NCBI GenBank assembly: GCA_905250115.1
Contig: CAJNOI010000061.1
Coordinates: 124,001-188,000 of the forward strand
DNA from: Adineta steineri
Lineage: Eukaryota; Rotifera; Eurotatoria; Adinetida; Adinetidae
Direction: 5' to 3'
Length of the DNA stretch: 64,000 nt
Each line of letters opens with the position of its first letter. Positions within the stretch are counted from its first letter, which is position 1. The notes under the pieces are model-generated. The model worked only from the letters and a program-made list of their open reading frames with translations, searched no databases and had not been told where the DNA came from. Positions 1 to 12,200 of the stretch are shown here, piece by piece. The position numbers and the translations under genes were made by a program.

Positions 1-84
1 GCTTCAAATTAAACATGAACTTAAGATGGATTGTAAATAAATAAATTATTCATAATTTCATGATTTTTATTTTATTTTTATTAG

Positions 85-1596
85 ATAACGATAATGAATA
101 CCATTTATGTGAAGTAACATCATCGTTAGCCGATGATGAACAACCACTAAATGATTTCGATCAAACATTAAGTGCTAATTCACTTACAAATGGAGCACAA
201 TTAACAATGAGACCAGGAAGTGTTGCACCAAAAAATCATGTTCGATTGAAAATCTTCCGAATTCTCGATAAAATTTATGAACCAATGGAAGCTAGTACGA
301 ATAAAGTTTTATATAGTGTTGATTTTCTTATTAAAAAAGCAAGAGGATACTCAGCATATCTAAAATTTCTGAAAGCATTTCTGTATTAGAACGTATCTTC
401 ATTTAGTCGAAGTCTTTCACTGACGCAATCTAATTTTCAATAATACTTTGATCAAGTATTCCAGAGTCTAACTAGGACTATTATAAAACAAGTTAGTCGA
501 TGGAAAAGCTCCATTTACTATCATAAATTTCTTGTCTATTGATCTATCTTAATACTAATATTCGAAAGCTCATGTCTAATATTAATATCTATAATAATTC
601 ATTTGTTCTAATTTTTCTCTGAATTTAAAATGATACAGTTATTTTGTTTTCTTTTTCTTAGTTCACATTGATCCGAAATATAATACGATTGAATTTGGCG
701 AATATTTTGAATTACCGATTATATCTCCATTTAATGTTCTTCGTGAACGTATTGCTCAATATATTGAATTTAGAGTTCCATCTAATTATGCACGTGATGT
801 TAAACCATCAGAATTTATTCGTCTTTTTGATATGGAAAATAATCAACCAGTTTCTATTATTCATGAGCCAATTCTTACAACTCTCAAGTAAATATCTTTA
901 TTTAAAGAAAAAAATATCTAACTTCTTTTTTTTTGTTATTTTAGACAAGCTAAAGTACAAGATCTCGATTCATATGCATTTGAATTATTATCTTATCCTG
1001 AATCTTTAGCTAAAAGAGATTTACTTCTCAATATAGTCTATAATAAAGATGATGATGGAAATTATTTTCAACATCAATTTGAAGTTCATTGGCCATTAAA
1101 AGAAAATATCATTGCCAAATATGAATATCTTGAACAACATGTTTTAACACGTGTGGCATCATATATGACAAATAATCTTCATTTTCAAAAAGTTACTAAA
1201 GAAAAATTAAAAATAACTTTAGCGCGTTATTTTCCTGATCGTGCTGAATGGATAATTATTGATCCTCGTTCATCATCAAATACAAGTCAACCAACAAATA
1301 AAAAAAATAAAACATCAAATACACCAACAAAATCGAATCTTAAACTTGAACCGTATAAATTAACTGATTTAACTGTAATCGGTGTTCTTGAAGGCGAACA
1401 ATTAACAGTTGAAGATTTTGATACAAAATATGATAAAAAAAGAAGACGAGAAATTCAACAAGAAAAAGAACAAAATAGATTAAGTCGTGACAAGAATCGA
1501 ACAGATAATGATCATAATAAAAAGAATGGATCTAGTGGACGTCGAAAATCACCGCAAAATACAATGCGAATTGATGTTGATGATTTTGATAATTAA
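85..1596 (+). CDS. Probable ubiquitin carboxyl-terminal hydrolase (USP40/USP47-like), C-terminal part
   Basis: This is the 3' end of a multi-exon gene whose 5' part lies left of the window. An acceptor (TTTATTAG) opens an exon at 85; its donor is uncertain (near 309-317, both weak sites). The next exons are 662-887 and 945-1596, joined in frame by a clear intron (donor after CTCTCAA, acceptor TTATTTTAG), and the CDS ends at TAA 1594-1596. The protein has several ubiquitin-like stretches: one with PKNHVRLKIFRI, one starting HIDPKYNTIEFGEYFELP, and one with KLTDLTVIGVLEGEQLTVEDFD. A Lys/Arg/Glu-rich tail follows, ending in an acidic DVDDFDN. Serial ubiquitin-like folds after a catalytic domain are typical of USP40 and USP47, which remove ubiquitin from target proteins. 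The catalytic domain is not in view, so the family name rests on remembered resemblance only. Confidence 0.45.
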
Positions 1597-1753
1597 TCCA
1601 TAAGTTAACTTTATCTCTTTATTGAATTGTTATTTATAAATATATATATATTTTTTATACATAAACTAGACTCATTCCAGAGTATGTGTTGAATTTTCGT
1701 TTTTTTTTTAAATAAAACATCAAATGTGATAAGATCTGATGAGCTCTTTTGTT

Positions 1754-2330
1754 TTATTGAAATTCATTAACTTCACCTAATATAGCATGGCAATGCGAAC
1801 ATTGATGAGTAGTTTTTTTACATGATGGAAGACAAAATGGAATAATAAAGAGGCAACAACAAAACAAAAAAAGAATAATTGCAAGAGCAAAAGTAAGAGC
1901 AGTACTAGTTGTATGAACACGTGTATGACCTGTTACACCACAATGTGGACATACAGCATTAGTAGAAAATCGTGGCCATCTATAACCAGGTGGAAATGGT
2001 GTTCCCTGATAATTTAGTTGAGCTAAAAAAAAGAAATGATAATGTTTTATTTCGATACTATGAAATTCATTTACGTGGATTCCTAGTTTCATCGATTGTT
2101 TTTGGTTGATATATATTCGATGGATTTGATGATGATTGAAGAGCTGCATAATAAGATGGAGGTGGTTCTTCTGGAGTTATTGCATATGTTATGTGATATT
2201 GTTGATCTGTATTTGTGTGATTAACTTGATTCGATTGTTCATACGAATGTTGATGTAATGTTTGATCATTAAGGTTTGATGATGATGATGGTTCATTTGT
2301 TGTTACTGGTTCATGGAAATTGTTATGCAT
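1754..2330 (-). CDS. LITAF-domain (LPS-induced TNF factor-like) membrane-associated protein
   Basis: Two exons (2330-2075 and 2022-1754) join in frame across a 52-nt intron (donor GTAAAT, acceptor TTTTTAG) to give 174 residues. The first exon is Ser/Asn/His-rich and contains a PPPSYYAAL stretch, a PPxY-like WW-domain ligand also common in LITAF proteins. The second exon carries the LITAF domain: a CPHCG knuckle, a hydrophobic Cys-rich segment (ALAIILFLFCCCLFIIPFCL) and a closing HQCSHC knuckle, so the two CxxC pairs flank a membrane-inserting stretch. Proteins of this family bind zinc, sit monotopically on the cytosolic face of late endosomes and lysosomes, and act in endosomal sorting. Start ATG 2330 is the first in frame and lies in an AT-rich leader. 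The domain call is firm; the exact orthologue (LITAF versus CDIP1) is open. Confidence 0.88.
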
Positions 2331-2629
2331 CTTTTTTGTTGATTCTTTTTATAATTAATCAAATTAATCGACGGCGGGATACGAAAAAAATAAAATTAAG
2401 CATGTTTTTTCTCCGATCAATGTGTGTATAAAAATCATTCAACCGAAACAGTAATAATCACTGTATATGACTAAGAAAAAGACGACGCATAACATGTCAT
2501 CTATTGTATAGAAATGCAAACTCATTATTGATTCATGTGACATAGCTAATGTCCGATTTTATTTGAACTCAAAAGAAAAAAAATATGTTGTGTACTTCGT
2601 TCCTTTTAACTGGTGACAAAAAAAAAGAG
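2331..2629. other. Spacer upstream of the LITAF-like gene
   Basis: AT-rich non-coding DNA between the LITAF-like start and the tRNA block. It presumably holds the promoter of the minus-strand gene; I see no motif I would name. Confidence 0.5.
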
Positions 2630-2676
2630 TTCCGACGCCGGGAATCGAACCCGGGCCTCCTGCGTGAAAGGCAGAA
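2630..2676 (-). tRNA. Partial tRNA-Glu copy cut by an assembly gap
   Basis: These 47 bases repeat exactly the 3' two-thirds of the complete tRNA-Glu at 2687-2758 and stop at a run of 10 N. The identity, and the break exactly at the gap, suggest the same tRNA represented twice by joining two overlapping contig ends, not a second gene. A true tandem copy with its 5' end in the gap cannot be excluded. Confidence 0.6.
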
Positions 2677-2686
2677 NNNNNNNNNN
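2677..2686. other. Assembly gap (10 N)
   Basis: Ten undetermined bases between two identical tRNA-Glu fragments. The gap size is probably nominal. Confidence 0.95.
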
Positions 2687-2758
2687 TTCCGACGCCGGGA
2701 ATCGAACCCGGGCCTCCTGCGTGAAAGGCAGAAATCCTAACCACTAGACCACGTCGGA
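2687..2758 (-). tRNA. tRNA-Glu (UUC)
   Basis: Read on the minus strand, the 72 bases begin TCCGACGTGGTCTAGTGGTT and end in the T-arm GGTTCGATTCC plus GTCGGAA. The acceptor stem pairs TCCGACG with CGTCGGA. The D-arm TGGTCTAGTGGTTA and the T-arm are the eukaryotic A and B box promoters. The anticodon loop CTTTCAC, closed by a CTGC/GCAG stem, gives anticodon TTC, which reads GAA/GAG glutamate codons. There is no intron and CCA is not encoded, as expected for a nuclear tRNA gene. A short T-run lies beyond its 3' side. Confidence 0.93.
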
Positions 2759-3253
2759 TATATATATACACTATGCTTATTTGTTCAGAACAATAAAAAC
2801 TTCCATTGTATCAAGGAAAATATCAATTCATTAGATATCTAAACTTACTATTAAAAATTATTCATATATATCGTCAATGATATTAAAAATAACGCTCTGA
2901 GTGATCATATTAAATATATAAGATAAATGAGTCTGAAATGAGTATATTATTAATAAATTTTGCAGATTTATGCAGCAGCTCTAACATTGACAATGTATCA
3001 CTTAAAAGAAACGTTACACAAACCTATTAAATTTCTTCAATCTTTTTTGTAATTAAAAGAGTCTAGTCATATAACTTATCGATTTTTATAAAAAGAAAGA
3101 AAGAAAGAAATCAGCTGAATTACAATTTGGATATATCATAATGATGTTAAAATTATTTTCTGATTTTGTAAGTAATATTTTATTTAATATTTTTTTTCAA
3201 TATTATTTTTGAATAATTAAAAAGTAAGAAAAGTCTTTCGTTTTTAAAATAGT
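2759..3253. other. Spacer with no gene seen
   Basis: AT-rich DNA between the tRNA and the 3' end of the CDF gene. It has a short (AAAG)n run near 3092-3108 and no open frame or RNA signature I can support. Confidence 0.5.
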
Positions 3254-5029
3254 TTAATATTTTAAAGGATCGACAGCATAGTCTAAATGCACATAAGCTA
3301 TTTCAACTTCAGGCAAATTTTCTAATGATTCTTGTAATGATGCTCCAATATCATGTGCTTGTTTTAATGACATTGTTTCAGGTAAAATAATTTCAACGTC
3401 AACTAAAAATTGTGTTCCAAAATGAAATGCTCGTACAGTATCAATTTTTTCTATTAGTTCTGAATGATGTAATGTTAACCATGTTATTTTTTGTAAAAAC
3501 TCCGGTTCAGCTGCATAACCACTTAAATTTCTAACTTGTGATCGAAGTTGTTTAAGCCAACAAAATATAATATAAAGTGATATAAATATAGCACCACTTG
3601 GATCAACTACAACAACTTGTTTTGCTTTTATTGTACCAGAGACCGCTTTTGCAGCTAAAAGAAATTGAAATGAGAATAATGACAATATTTCTTTTTTTAT
3701 ATTCTTCTTACCGACTATACCACAAGCAAGTGCAATTGCATTTGAAAATACATCATTTAAATGATCATTAGCAAGAGCACGCATTGTTGGATTTGCTATT
3801 TGAAAACAAAGAAATGATAAAGTAGCTTTGACAACTAAAATAATAAAAATATGATATTCATTATATGGTAAAGAATATTAATATAATCATACCAATTGTA
3901 ACACACATAACAGTTATAGGTACTGGACCCATATCAATATTAGGTAAACCAGTTGTTCCATTATTCTTAAATGCTTTAACATCACTCATTAATGTTTCGA
4001 CTGATTCATAAATAACTTGAACAGATGCTGAAATCATAACAACTGATAGAATTACAATGATGATTGGTTCAAGACGAGTACGACCTAAAAATATATTTAT
4101 ATTTATATATGAAATATATAAATTCTTTTTTTACCTCCTGGATAGGTATATTTATCTCGTTTTTTAATTGTATGAACAGCCCAAAGAAGTAAACATGCTG
4201 AAGCTGAATCAACAGCTGAATCAACAACTGATGAAATAATTGAAAGTGATTTGGAAAATATAGCTGCTACTATTTTTGCAATTAGTAATGTCTTTAAAAT
4301 AAAGAAAAAATTTATTTTATATATTATCATATATATATGTATTCTTTTTCTATTCGAAATCAAAAATAAACTTACACAATTACATACTACTGTAGCCTTT
4401 ACAAGCCAATCAATATGTCGTTTTTGTCTTGCTAATTTAGTATCATCAATTGGTTCATGATCTATATGATGCTTGTGAATTTGTTCCAATGAATCAATTA
4501 ATTCGTCTTGATCTTTATAAAATTTTCGTACACGACTACTTAATCTGTCATTTCCAGGTCGACTTCCTAATTACAATACAAGCATATTTTTTATATTAAT
4601 TGTGAATGAACATACCACGTCGTTTACTAAGTATTGATACTAATGCATATGGTTCTGGTTCTGTTTCTCCTTCTAATAATAACAGGAAAAAAATATAAAT
4701 TATTGATGAAAAATAGTTGATATACCTTCATAAAGTGGCTGATATCCTTTTTGTGGCTTATAGGTGACATTAAGTGCTGTAGGATCACTAATACTTCGTT
4801 CAAATGTCGCTTCAGATGATTCTACTTGATCAGAAACTGTAGTTGGTCTATCTGAAACAGTTTCACTAGCTGGTAGACTTGCGTGTCGTGGTTGATCATT
4901 TGTTTTAGGTAGAAGTGATTCTGCTGGATTTCTTTTTGAACCACGATATCTTGCACCACCAAAATAACCTTCAGTTTTACTGAACGATTTTGCGGTCAGA
5001 TACTGATGACCAAGAGAAGCTGCATTCAT
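3254..5029 (-). CDS. Cation diffusion facilitator, manganese-type (Mn-CDF/MTP8-11-like)
   Basis: Seven exons (5029-4726, 4672-4616, 4566-4376, 4291-4135, 4084-3893, 3834-3712, 3654-3254) join with every phase matching and give 474 residues. A polar Ser/Pro-rich N-terminus of about 100 residues precedes a six-helix cation-efflux domain and a cytosolic C-terminal domain (about 360-474) ending AYVHLDYAVDPLKY, typical of the dimerisation fold. The metal-site motifs are D208-SAV-D212 in the second helix and D324-HLN-D328 in the fifth. A DxxxD pair in both helices marks the Mn-transporting branch, whereas zinc CDFs have HxxxD or DxxxH-type sites. The likely role is proton-coupled Mn(II) export from the cytosol into Golgi, endosomes or vacuole-like compartments. 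Family call firm; substrate inferred from motif. Confidence 0.88.
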
Positions 5030-5767
5030 TTATTACTGAAATAAAATTGTATTTGACTATACGAATAGTCGTTTGATTTTGAATACGTAGATTATAATGA
5101 CGAATAGTTGTTTTTATTTTTTTATATATAGTAAGATAATGAGCGACAATAAGCTTCTATATGCATGATTGATTTTGAAAACGTGACTGTACAGTATAGA
5201 AAAGTACTCTTTGACGATATTCACTATATATAAATGCAATTGTACTAGAAATACTTTTTTTTTTATTCATTTTTTCGATTAATGAGTATACAAATGTTCG
5301 TTTAGTATAAAATATAAACGCAATATTTTGGTAGAACAGTAGAGTTAAATTTTAGATAGGATCTCAGATTATTTTTAGATACGTATAGGCGTTAATAAAC
5401 AAAACTTTTTTTTTTAGCAACTACGCTATACAATATAAGACGGAGATATTTTTATATATTTTATCGAGAAGAAAAAGAAAAATTATTGACTATGATATCA
5501 ATCTATTTTTAATGATATTAATATGATGTATCCGTATTTGATTGGTATATCGATAAAATGATTTTAGTTTTTTTTTGAATTTTTTTCTGTTAATTATAAA
5601 TATCATGAAATAAGTTAAATTTAAATTCCAAATAATTTATTTTAATATTCAATTTGAAAAAAATTCTTACAAATAAATCTATTATCTCAATACTCATACA
5701 TGTATATATATAAAGCTGATATAAATAAAGAACCTAATGTTAACGAAAAAGAAAACAATAAAAATAA
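5030..5767. other. Spacer between CDF and ATP-grasp-like genes
   Basis: About 740 bp of AT-rich sequence that contains the CDF promoter and the 3' flank of the gene beyond. No coding or RNA feature recognised. Confidence 0.5.
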
Positions 5768-7637
5768 CTACATTCTATTTTTTAAAATTTTCATTGTAAT
5801 TTCTTGAATAATTTCCGTAACTTTTTGTCTATGTTCACATCGTGGTAATTTTATTTTCTCACCATTTTTATCTATTTTAACAAGCCATTTTGGATGAACA
5901 AGAATATTAAATTTTAAACAGTCATTTTCTTCGTCATCTTTTCCACAATAACCAAATCCACTTGAAAAGATATACATTCCATAATCATCCAATAAACATT
6001 GACAAATTTTTGTATATATACGAAATAATTCAACATTATTTAATTGTTTATTTAAACCAAAATCGGCTAATGGTAAAATAACTTTTGTTTCATAATTTGG
6101 CATACCAAATATAATTAATGATTCAGGTGATGATCGTCCACCACGACGTATATTCCAATCACGTTGTTTAAAACAACCATCTTTTGTTATGAATAAATCT
6201 CCAGCATATATTCCTTTTGTATAACCAAATTCTGATGATTCAAAATTAATCATTAATGAATACATTTGAAACATACGTTGCCAATAAAGTGGTGAATCAT
6301 TTAAATCAACAGATGATGATGATGTCCACTAAACAAAACAACATTATATTATTTATTTATTTATTCAAAATATAACTTTTCTTTTCTACCTGTTCAATAT
6401 AACTTCCGTCAATTGTTCCACATAAATTAATTGATGTTGGAAAAAATTTTCCTCCAAGAACAAAACCACAAATAGTATAATCTGCATCAATATCTCCAGA
6501 ACGTTTTTGTGGTTGAATAAATTCTTCAACAACAGCTATTAATGGTAAATATTCACCGACAATTTTCATTTGAACATATTCACATAAATAATGAATACGT
6601 TTATCTTGATTTTCTTCACAATTATACATCAATGAATGTTTTTCAGGACCCATGCATGACCATCCAGCTGCACCATTTGCATCTAATTTAACAAATGCTG
6701 AAACATTATATTGATGATATAATTGATCAATAGCTTGAATAACTCCACGAGCAAATAATTCAATATTTTCCGAAGTATTTTTTGTATATATTGAATTACT
6801 ACCTTCAACTATTTGAATATATTGTTGATAATTATCAATTAATTGTCCATTTGCTGCAACAGCTATTAATATAGGTAAAGAATTGAAACCTTTAGATTTT
6901 AAAAATAGATTATGTTTAGCTTTATCATTAATTGGTAAATCAGGTAATGTTAAAAGATTTGAAAAAGATTGTAATTCATTTTGATGAAATTTCGTCATTT
7001 CATATGGAAAGACAAATGAATGATGGCAATTTTTTGTTATTTCATATATATGTCTTTTAAGCATATAAACATGATATTCAGGATAATAATCATTTAATGA
7101 TCTTTGAGCAAATAATTCACATATTTCATTATATTTATAAATATTTTTTTCGAATATATTTATAAGTTCATGTAAATTATGATTAGAATCTTCGTAAAGT
7201 ATTTCAATTTGAATTGAACGTTGAAGACGATCTTCGACTAATTTTTTTAATTTTAAATATGTTTCCATTTCAACTGGATTGGGTGGTGAATAAACAATTA
7301 TACGCCCACCATGACGAAAGCCAGCTGATAACCATAAACTTGTTAATAATGACCGATCACAACCACGTAAACCATGAAAGCCAGCACGTTCAGATTCAGG
7401 AACAACAAGTCCAAGATCATCCATAAGAATGATTTGATCGGCATTATTAAATGTTAATGCTATACGACGTGCTAATTCAACACGATAACTTAAATCAGCT
7501 GGATGATCAGTACCCCAAGCAGCTAAAGCATCTGGACAAAGACCAGGTAAATTCAATTCACGAGATGATGGTTGATTACCACGATGACGAAGATTTGGAG
7601 TACATTTAAGAACTGTATTAAGAAGTGTTGTAGCCAT
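5768..7637 (-). CDS. Probable ATP-grasp ligase-like protein, 602 aa
   Basis: Two exons (7637-6390 and 6328-5768) join in phase 0 across a 61-nt intron. I do not recognise an animal orthologue. The N-terminal part (about 1-240) looks like a Rossmann-type pre-ATP-grasp region with short strand-like segments (ADQIILMDDLGLVV, GGRIIVYSPPN). From about residue 314 it resembles an ATP-grasp core: SAFVKLDANGAAGWS provides a Lys (K317) before a Gly/Ala-rich loop, LIAVVEEFI (367-374) fits the adenine-hinge strand with its Glu pair, and a later ADYTICGFVLGGKFFP segment fits the core sheet. ATP-grasp enzymes activate a carboxylate as acyl-phosphate and join it to an amine or thiol. The substrate is unknown. 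Bacterial origin is possible but the intron shows that the gene is now nuclear. The fold call is inference from motifs. Confidence 0.5.
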
Positions 7638-9251
7638 GGTTTAATCTGAAGGAAAAATAAACATATAATTTTATCAAAGAAAGATAAATAATCTAGAATA
7701 CACTAAAGGATAGCTCTCTTTCTATATATATATATATGTGTGTGTGTACATATATATGTCTTTGTTTTCTAAACGAATGAAAGGATGGGTAAATTTATCA
7801 TTTATTCTTTTGTATAAGTTTTCATTTAGAAAAGAGCTTATATAGGCAATATATCTTTATAATAGTCGATAGAATTAGTTACTACAATTCTAGAAATATT
7901 CTTGTGTGAATGATTTATATTAAAAAATTTTCTCATATATTTATTTACTGAATAGAATATTACACGTCATTGACATTATTTATTTTTATATATATATGAT
8001 TGATTATGTTCATCTTCAACTATTATTCTGTGTACCTGTCATGATCGATCACTATATTGTTTCACGTTTTGACAACCTATTGATAGTAATCATTACTTAC
8101 TCATATGTTTCGTTATCAGTTCACTTATCAATGATACATAATCCAGATGTTATACTAGTCTGAATTGAACAATGATTTCTTATCACTTGTCGGTTATATG
8201 AACAAGAAAAAAATGGTTTCTATCATTTATATTCAAGAAGAGAACATTGTTTGTTCGCTGTGTTAATAGAAACAGCTGGAAAGAAAAGAAAAAGAACGCG
8301 AACAGAAGGAAAATCAAATTATCTTTATATAGAAAGATGAGACATTTACAAGGTTAAGAACAAAAATAGAAACTATGCTAGTGTCCTTGAACAGTCATAT
8401 ACTAGATGCAGAATGTATGAATGACATTCTTTTTTAGAAGCAAACTCAGTATTTAGAACATCAGAAATAGTCCTAAAGAAATCGACATTTTAGAATACTG
8501 ATGCATAATAGCATGTTGATTGTGCTCTAAATATAGAACTTAATCTGAGCATGTTATATAACGAATACGACTATGAAATCCTTGAAAATAATAATCAATT
8601 AATTAAATTTTTTTGTCCTTCAATTATTTTCTTTTCCTATTAAATAAATAGATGTTCATATAAAATTAAAATAAAGAAAAATCTCAATATTATCGATTTA
8701 TCAAACATTATATAAGTTTATATAACATATTTACTTCTCAAGTAAATCATGCAACGTAATTATCTATTTTATAAGCAACCACTTGCAATGAAGATAAGAG
8801 CAATTTGATGAGAATACTTTCATATGTTGTATGATTAGAAGTAATTAAAAATATTCGATTATAATATAATAGATATAGTTTACATTAAACTTTCTTTTAA
8901 TATCGATCGAGGAACTGCCTCGTCAAGGGATATACTTTTAGATGACCTTGTCAAATAAGAAGCATAGAACATTTATTATTAATTTGGTTATTGCTATTTA
9001 CGAGTTCATTCAAGATATTAAATCAATTCGTTACAATGAAATTAATAGACTGACTTCATACTAATTCAATTGCTCAGTAAAATAACAATCAAATTTAATT
9101 TTAAAAAAGTTTATGAAAAAGTGTTCTATTATTTTATATAATCATCATAAATCATTTCATCTGATATAGTTAGTTTTTTGAATCTCTATGTAAAATTTAT
9201 TCGTGAAAATTAAATAGTTTGCTTTAAAAATAAAAGTGATTAAAATTGAGA
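7638..9251. other. 1.6-kb spacer with no gene seen
   Basis: AT-rich sequence with a TA/TG microsatellite at about 7722-7760. The ATP-grasp-like promoter lies at the left edge and the 3' flank of the coiled-coil gene at the right. A small stem (CGAGG/CCTCG) near 8907-8921 is too short to call. Confidence 0.5.
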
Positions 9252-12200
9252 TTATTTTTCTTGATTAATATTTTTATCTTTTTCTGTACCATCATTTGTA
9301 GTAGATTCATTATTTTGTTCTAAAAAGTTCAAATAAAAATTTATTATATATATGTATTTCTATTCTTCTTTTTTTCCTTACTTTCATCAATTGATCGTGA
9401 TTTACTTGAATTTAATGATGATTTTATTGGTGGTAGTGGTGGTGTTGATCGTCTAATATCACTAACAGATGAATTCATTGTTGTTAGTGGATTTACTACT
9501 GAATTATTAAGAATTATTTTATAGAATAGTTCATTAGGAATTTCAATTACCTGATAAAGAAGATACGTCTGTACTTATAATTGGATTTTTCACATTAGTA
9601 TTTGATTTTTTATTTCCACTAAGATTTGGTCTTGTCAATGGTACATAAGTACGTAAATTAGTCGATGTATCAGTTCCATTATTTGAATTAGTTGATGTAT
9701 GTGATACTGGTAATAGTGTACGTTGAATATCATATTCTTGTAAATGTGGCAGTTCATTTAATTGTGGAGTAGTTGTTGTTGGAGTAAAACTTTCATTAAT
9801 CTTAGAAATATAAAAAAATATAAAATATAGAAAAAATAAATTATTTTACATGAAATAATTTCTCATCATCATTCTCAGATGTATCTGAGTTTTGATCATT
9901 TCTCGATTCACTTTTCTTATGTGTTTCTTTTTTATTATTTTCTTTTGATTGTCGTTGTTTTTTATTTTCCGTAGATGATTTAACAGTAGCTCTATTTAGT
10001 ATGAAAAATAAAGAAATAAACAAATTAAATTACTAGATAATCCTTTACCGTCCTTGATATGAATAAATTGGACGAATTAAAAATATACTATTGTCATGTT
10101 CAAGATGATCGAATTTATCTGTTAATGTTCGTGCTAATGTTGCGCGATGTTGTCGAATACTTGCAATATGTTCACTAATTTGTCCAGAACGCTAAAATAT
10201 ATAGAAAATATTAGAAGAATTCTTTTTTGGTCTATGCTAAACAAACTTGTTCATAATATGATTCCATTTTTTCCATATTATTTTTTGCTTCATTATCCAA
10301 TGTTTCATTTTGAATAAGATCTATGAAAATATAAAATAAGATAAAGAAAAATATTTTTCTTAATTTTACTTTTAACTTCCGCTGCTTTTCGATGTTGAAT
10401 ATATCGTTTAACAATATTACTAAATTGTCGACAAGGTAATCTTATATAATCTTCCATGGATTCATTTATATCCTATAGAGTGAAAATAATATTAATCTAA
10501 TGAATATATATGATGAAATCTTACATTAACTATTTTCTCGGATAGTTTGCCTTTGTCAGCTGCTTGTTTAAGTGTTTGTTCATTACGTTCTACATCTAGA
10601 CGAGTAAACATAATATTTGGTTGAACAATTCCTTCGCTTTCTTTTTTAGATAAACGTGTTTGAAGACGTATTAATTCTTGTTGAAAATTTTGAATTAATT
10701 TTTGTTGTTCAACAATAGTCTGTCCATTGTGTCTAAGAAAATTCAAAAAAATAAAAAGTTTAGTTTTTATTTTGTATTTACATTAATTCTTCTTGATATT
10801 TTTTATTATTTTGATTAAATTCTTCTGTTATTTGTTGATATTTCTGATTTAGATCATCGATAGTAGATTCTTTTTCTTGAATAATTGATGATTGCGGATT
10901 ATTATTCAATGTTGTTGGAGATTGATTTTGTTCATTTTCACGTTGATTTATTGTTGATATTAATGTTGCCATACATGTTTGTAAAACTTTTATTGTATCT
11001 TTAAGTGCACGTTCGGAATTATCTACAAAGTCATCTGCCAGATGATTATTGTTATTCGTAGTAGTATCATTAGGTAGTGATGAAGATAATTGCTTAATCA
11101 TTTCAAGATGATCAGCAAGTGAACTAAATTTATTTTGTTCAAGTAAATTCATAATTGAATGACGAAACTTATAAATTGTTTCATATAAATGAAAAAATGG
11201 AACTTTATATTGATCGTTTTGAATAATTTGTGGAGATGATCTAAAATAGAAAGTCATATAAATAATTAAAGAGAAGAAAACAAATTGTTCAATTTATTTT
11301 ACTTTTCTTTTTGTGCCGATGCAGGTCGAGAATCTCCAAATGATGTTTGTTGTTGTTGATCGTGTTTAATTATAACTAAAAAATAATTAAAAATTGAAAT
11401 GAATAAATTCATAGAACGAACGATTTTACCTTTTGGATTTTCTATATTAATAGTAGGTTCACTAGGAGTACTACCGTCCAAATGAGAAAATGATAATCGT
11501 TTTCTAGTATTACGTTCGGATAAGTCTGTTGGTCTTCTTTCTCTTGTTGATGTTGTTGGTCGAGATAAAGTCACATCAGCTTGTTGTTTAAGATCATCAA
11601 GTTCATGTTTTTTTTCTTCTAATAAAGATAAATATCTTTCTCGTAATGATGTACGACTTTTAACTGATGTTCGTCGATAATTTTCTAATGCTTGAATTTC
11701 TTCATTAACAAGCTAAATAAAATCAATAAATGAATTTAAAATTGAGAAGAAAAAAGAAACAAGGATTAAAGAATAACCTTTGTAAGTACACGTTCAAGTT
11801 CTTCAGCTCGTACAGGTGAACGATTTAAAGATATTGATACTCGTCGCGATTGTGCAGCTGATGTATGATAAGATCGTTCACCGCTAGAAGATTTTTCATG
11901 ATCTTTATAAGCTGGATTTATTGAATTTGATCGTGTTAATGGACGTGAATGAATTGATGATGTACGTTCATGAAGTTGTGGTGTAACTGCTTTTGATACA
12001 GAATTTATATCATCATTAATAGCCACACTTAAACGACGTGACGATGAAGTTGAACGATCTTGTGGAAGTTGATGAAATTGATCAATAGAAGATTTTTTAC
12101 GTAATAATTCTTGTGTGGCTTTACGTAGTGATGGTGTTGACGGCGATGGTTGTCGTTGTTCAATAGAATCTGATCGTTGAGTTTTACCTGATGGTGGTGT

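Noticed and set aside
2559-2771. Apparent ORF with repeated SAFHAGGPGSIPGVG peptide
   Set aside because: It is an antisense or shadow reading of the tRNA-Glu sequence and its partial copy across the N gap.
8907-8921. Short hairpin CGAGGAACTGCCTCG as a regulatory RNA
   Set aside because: A five-base stem is expected by chance and nothing around it supports an RNA gene.
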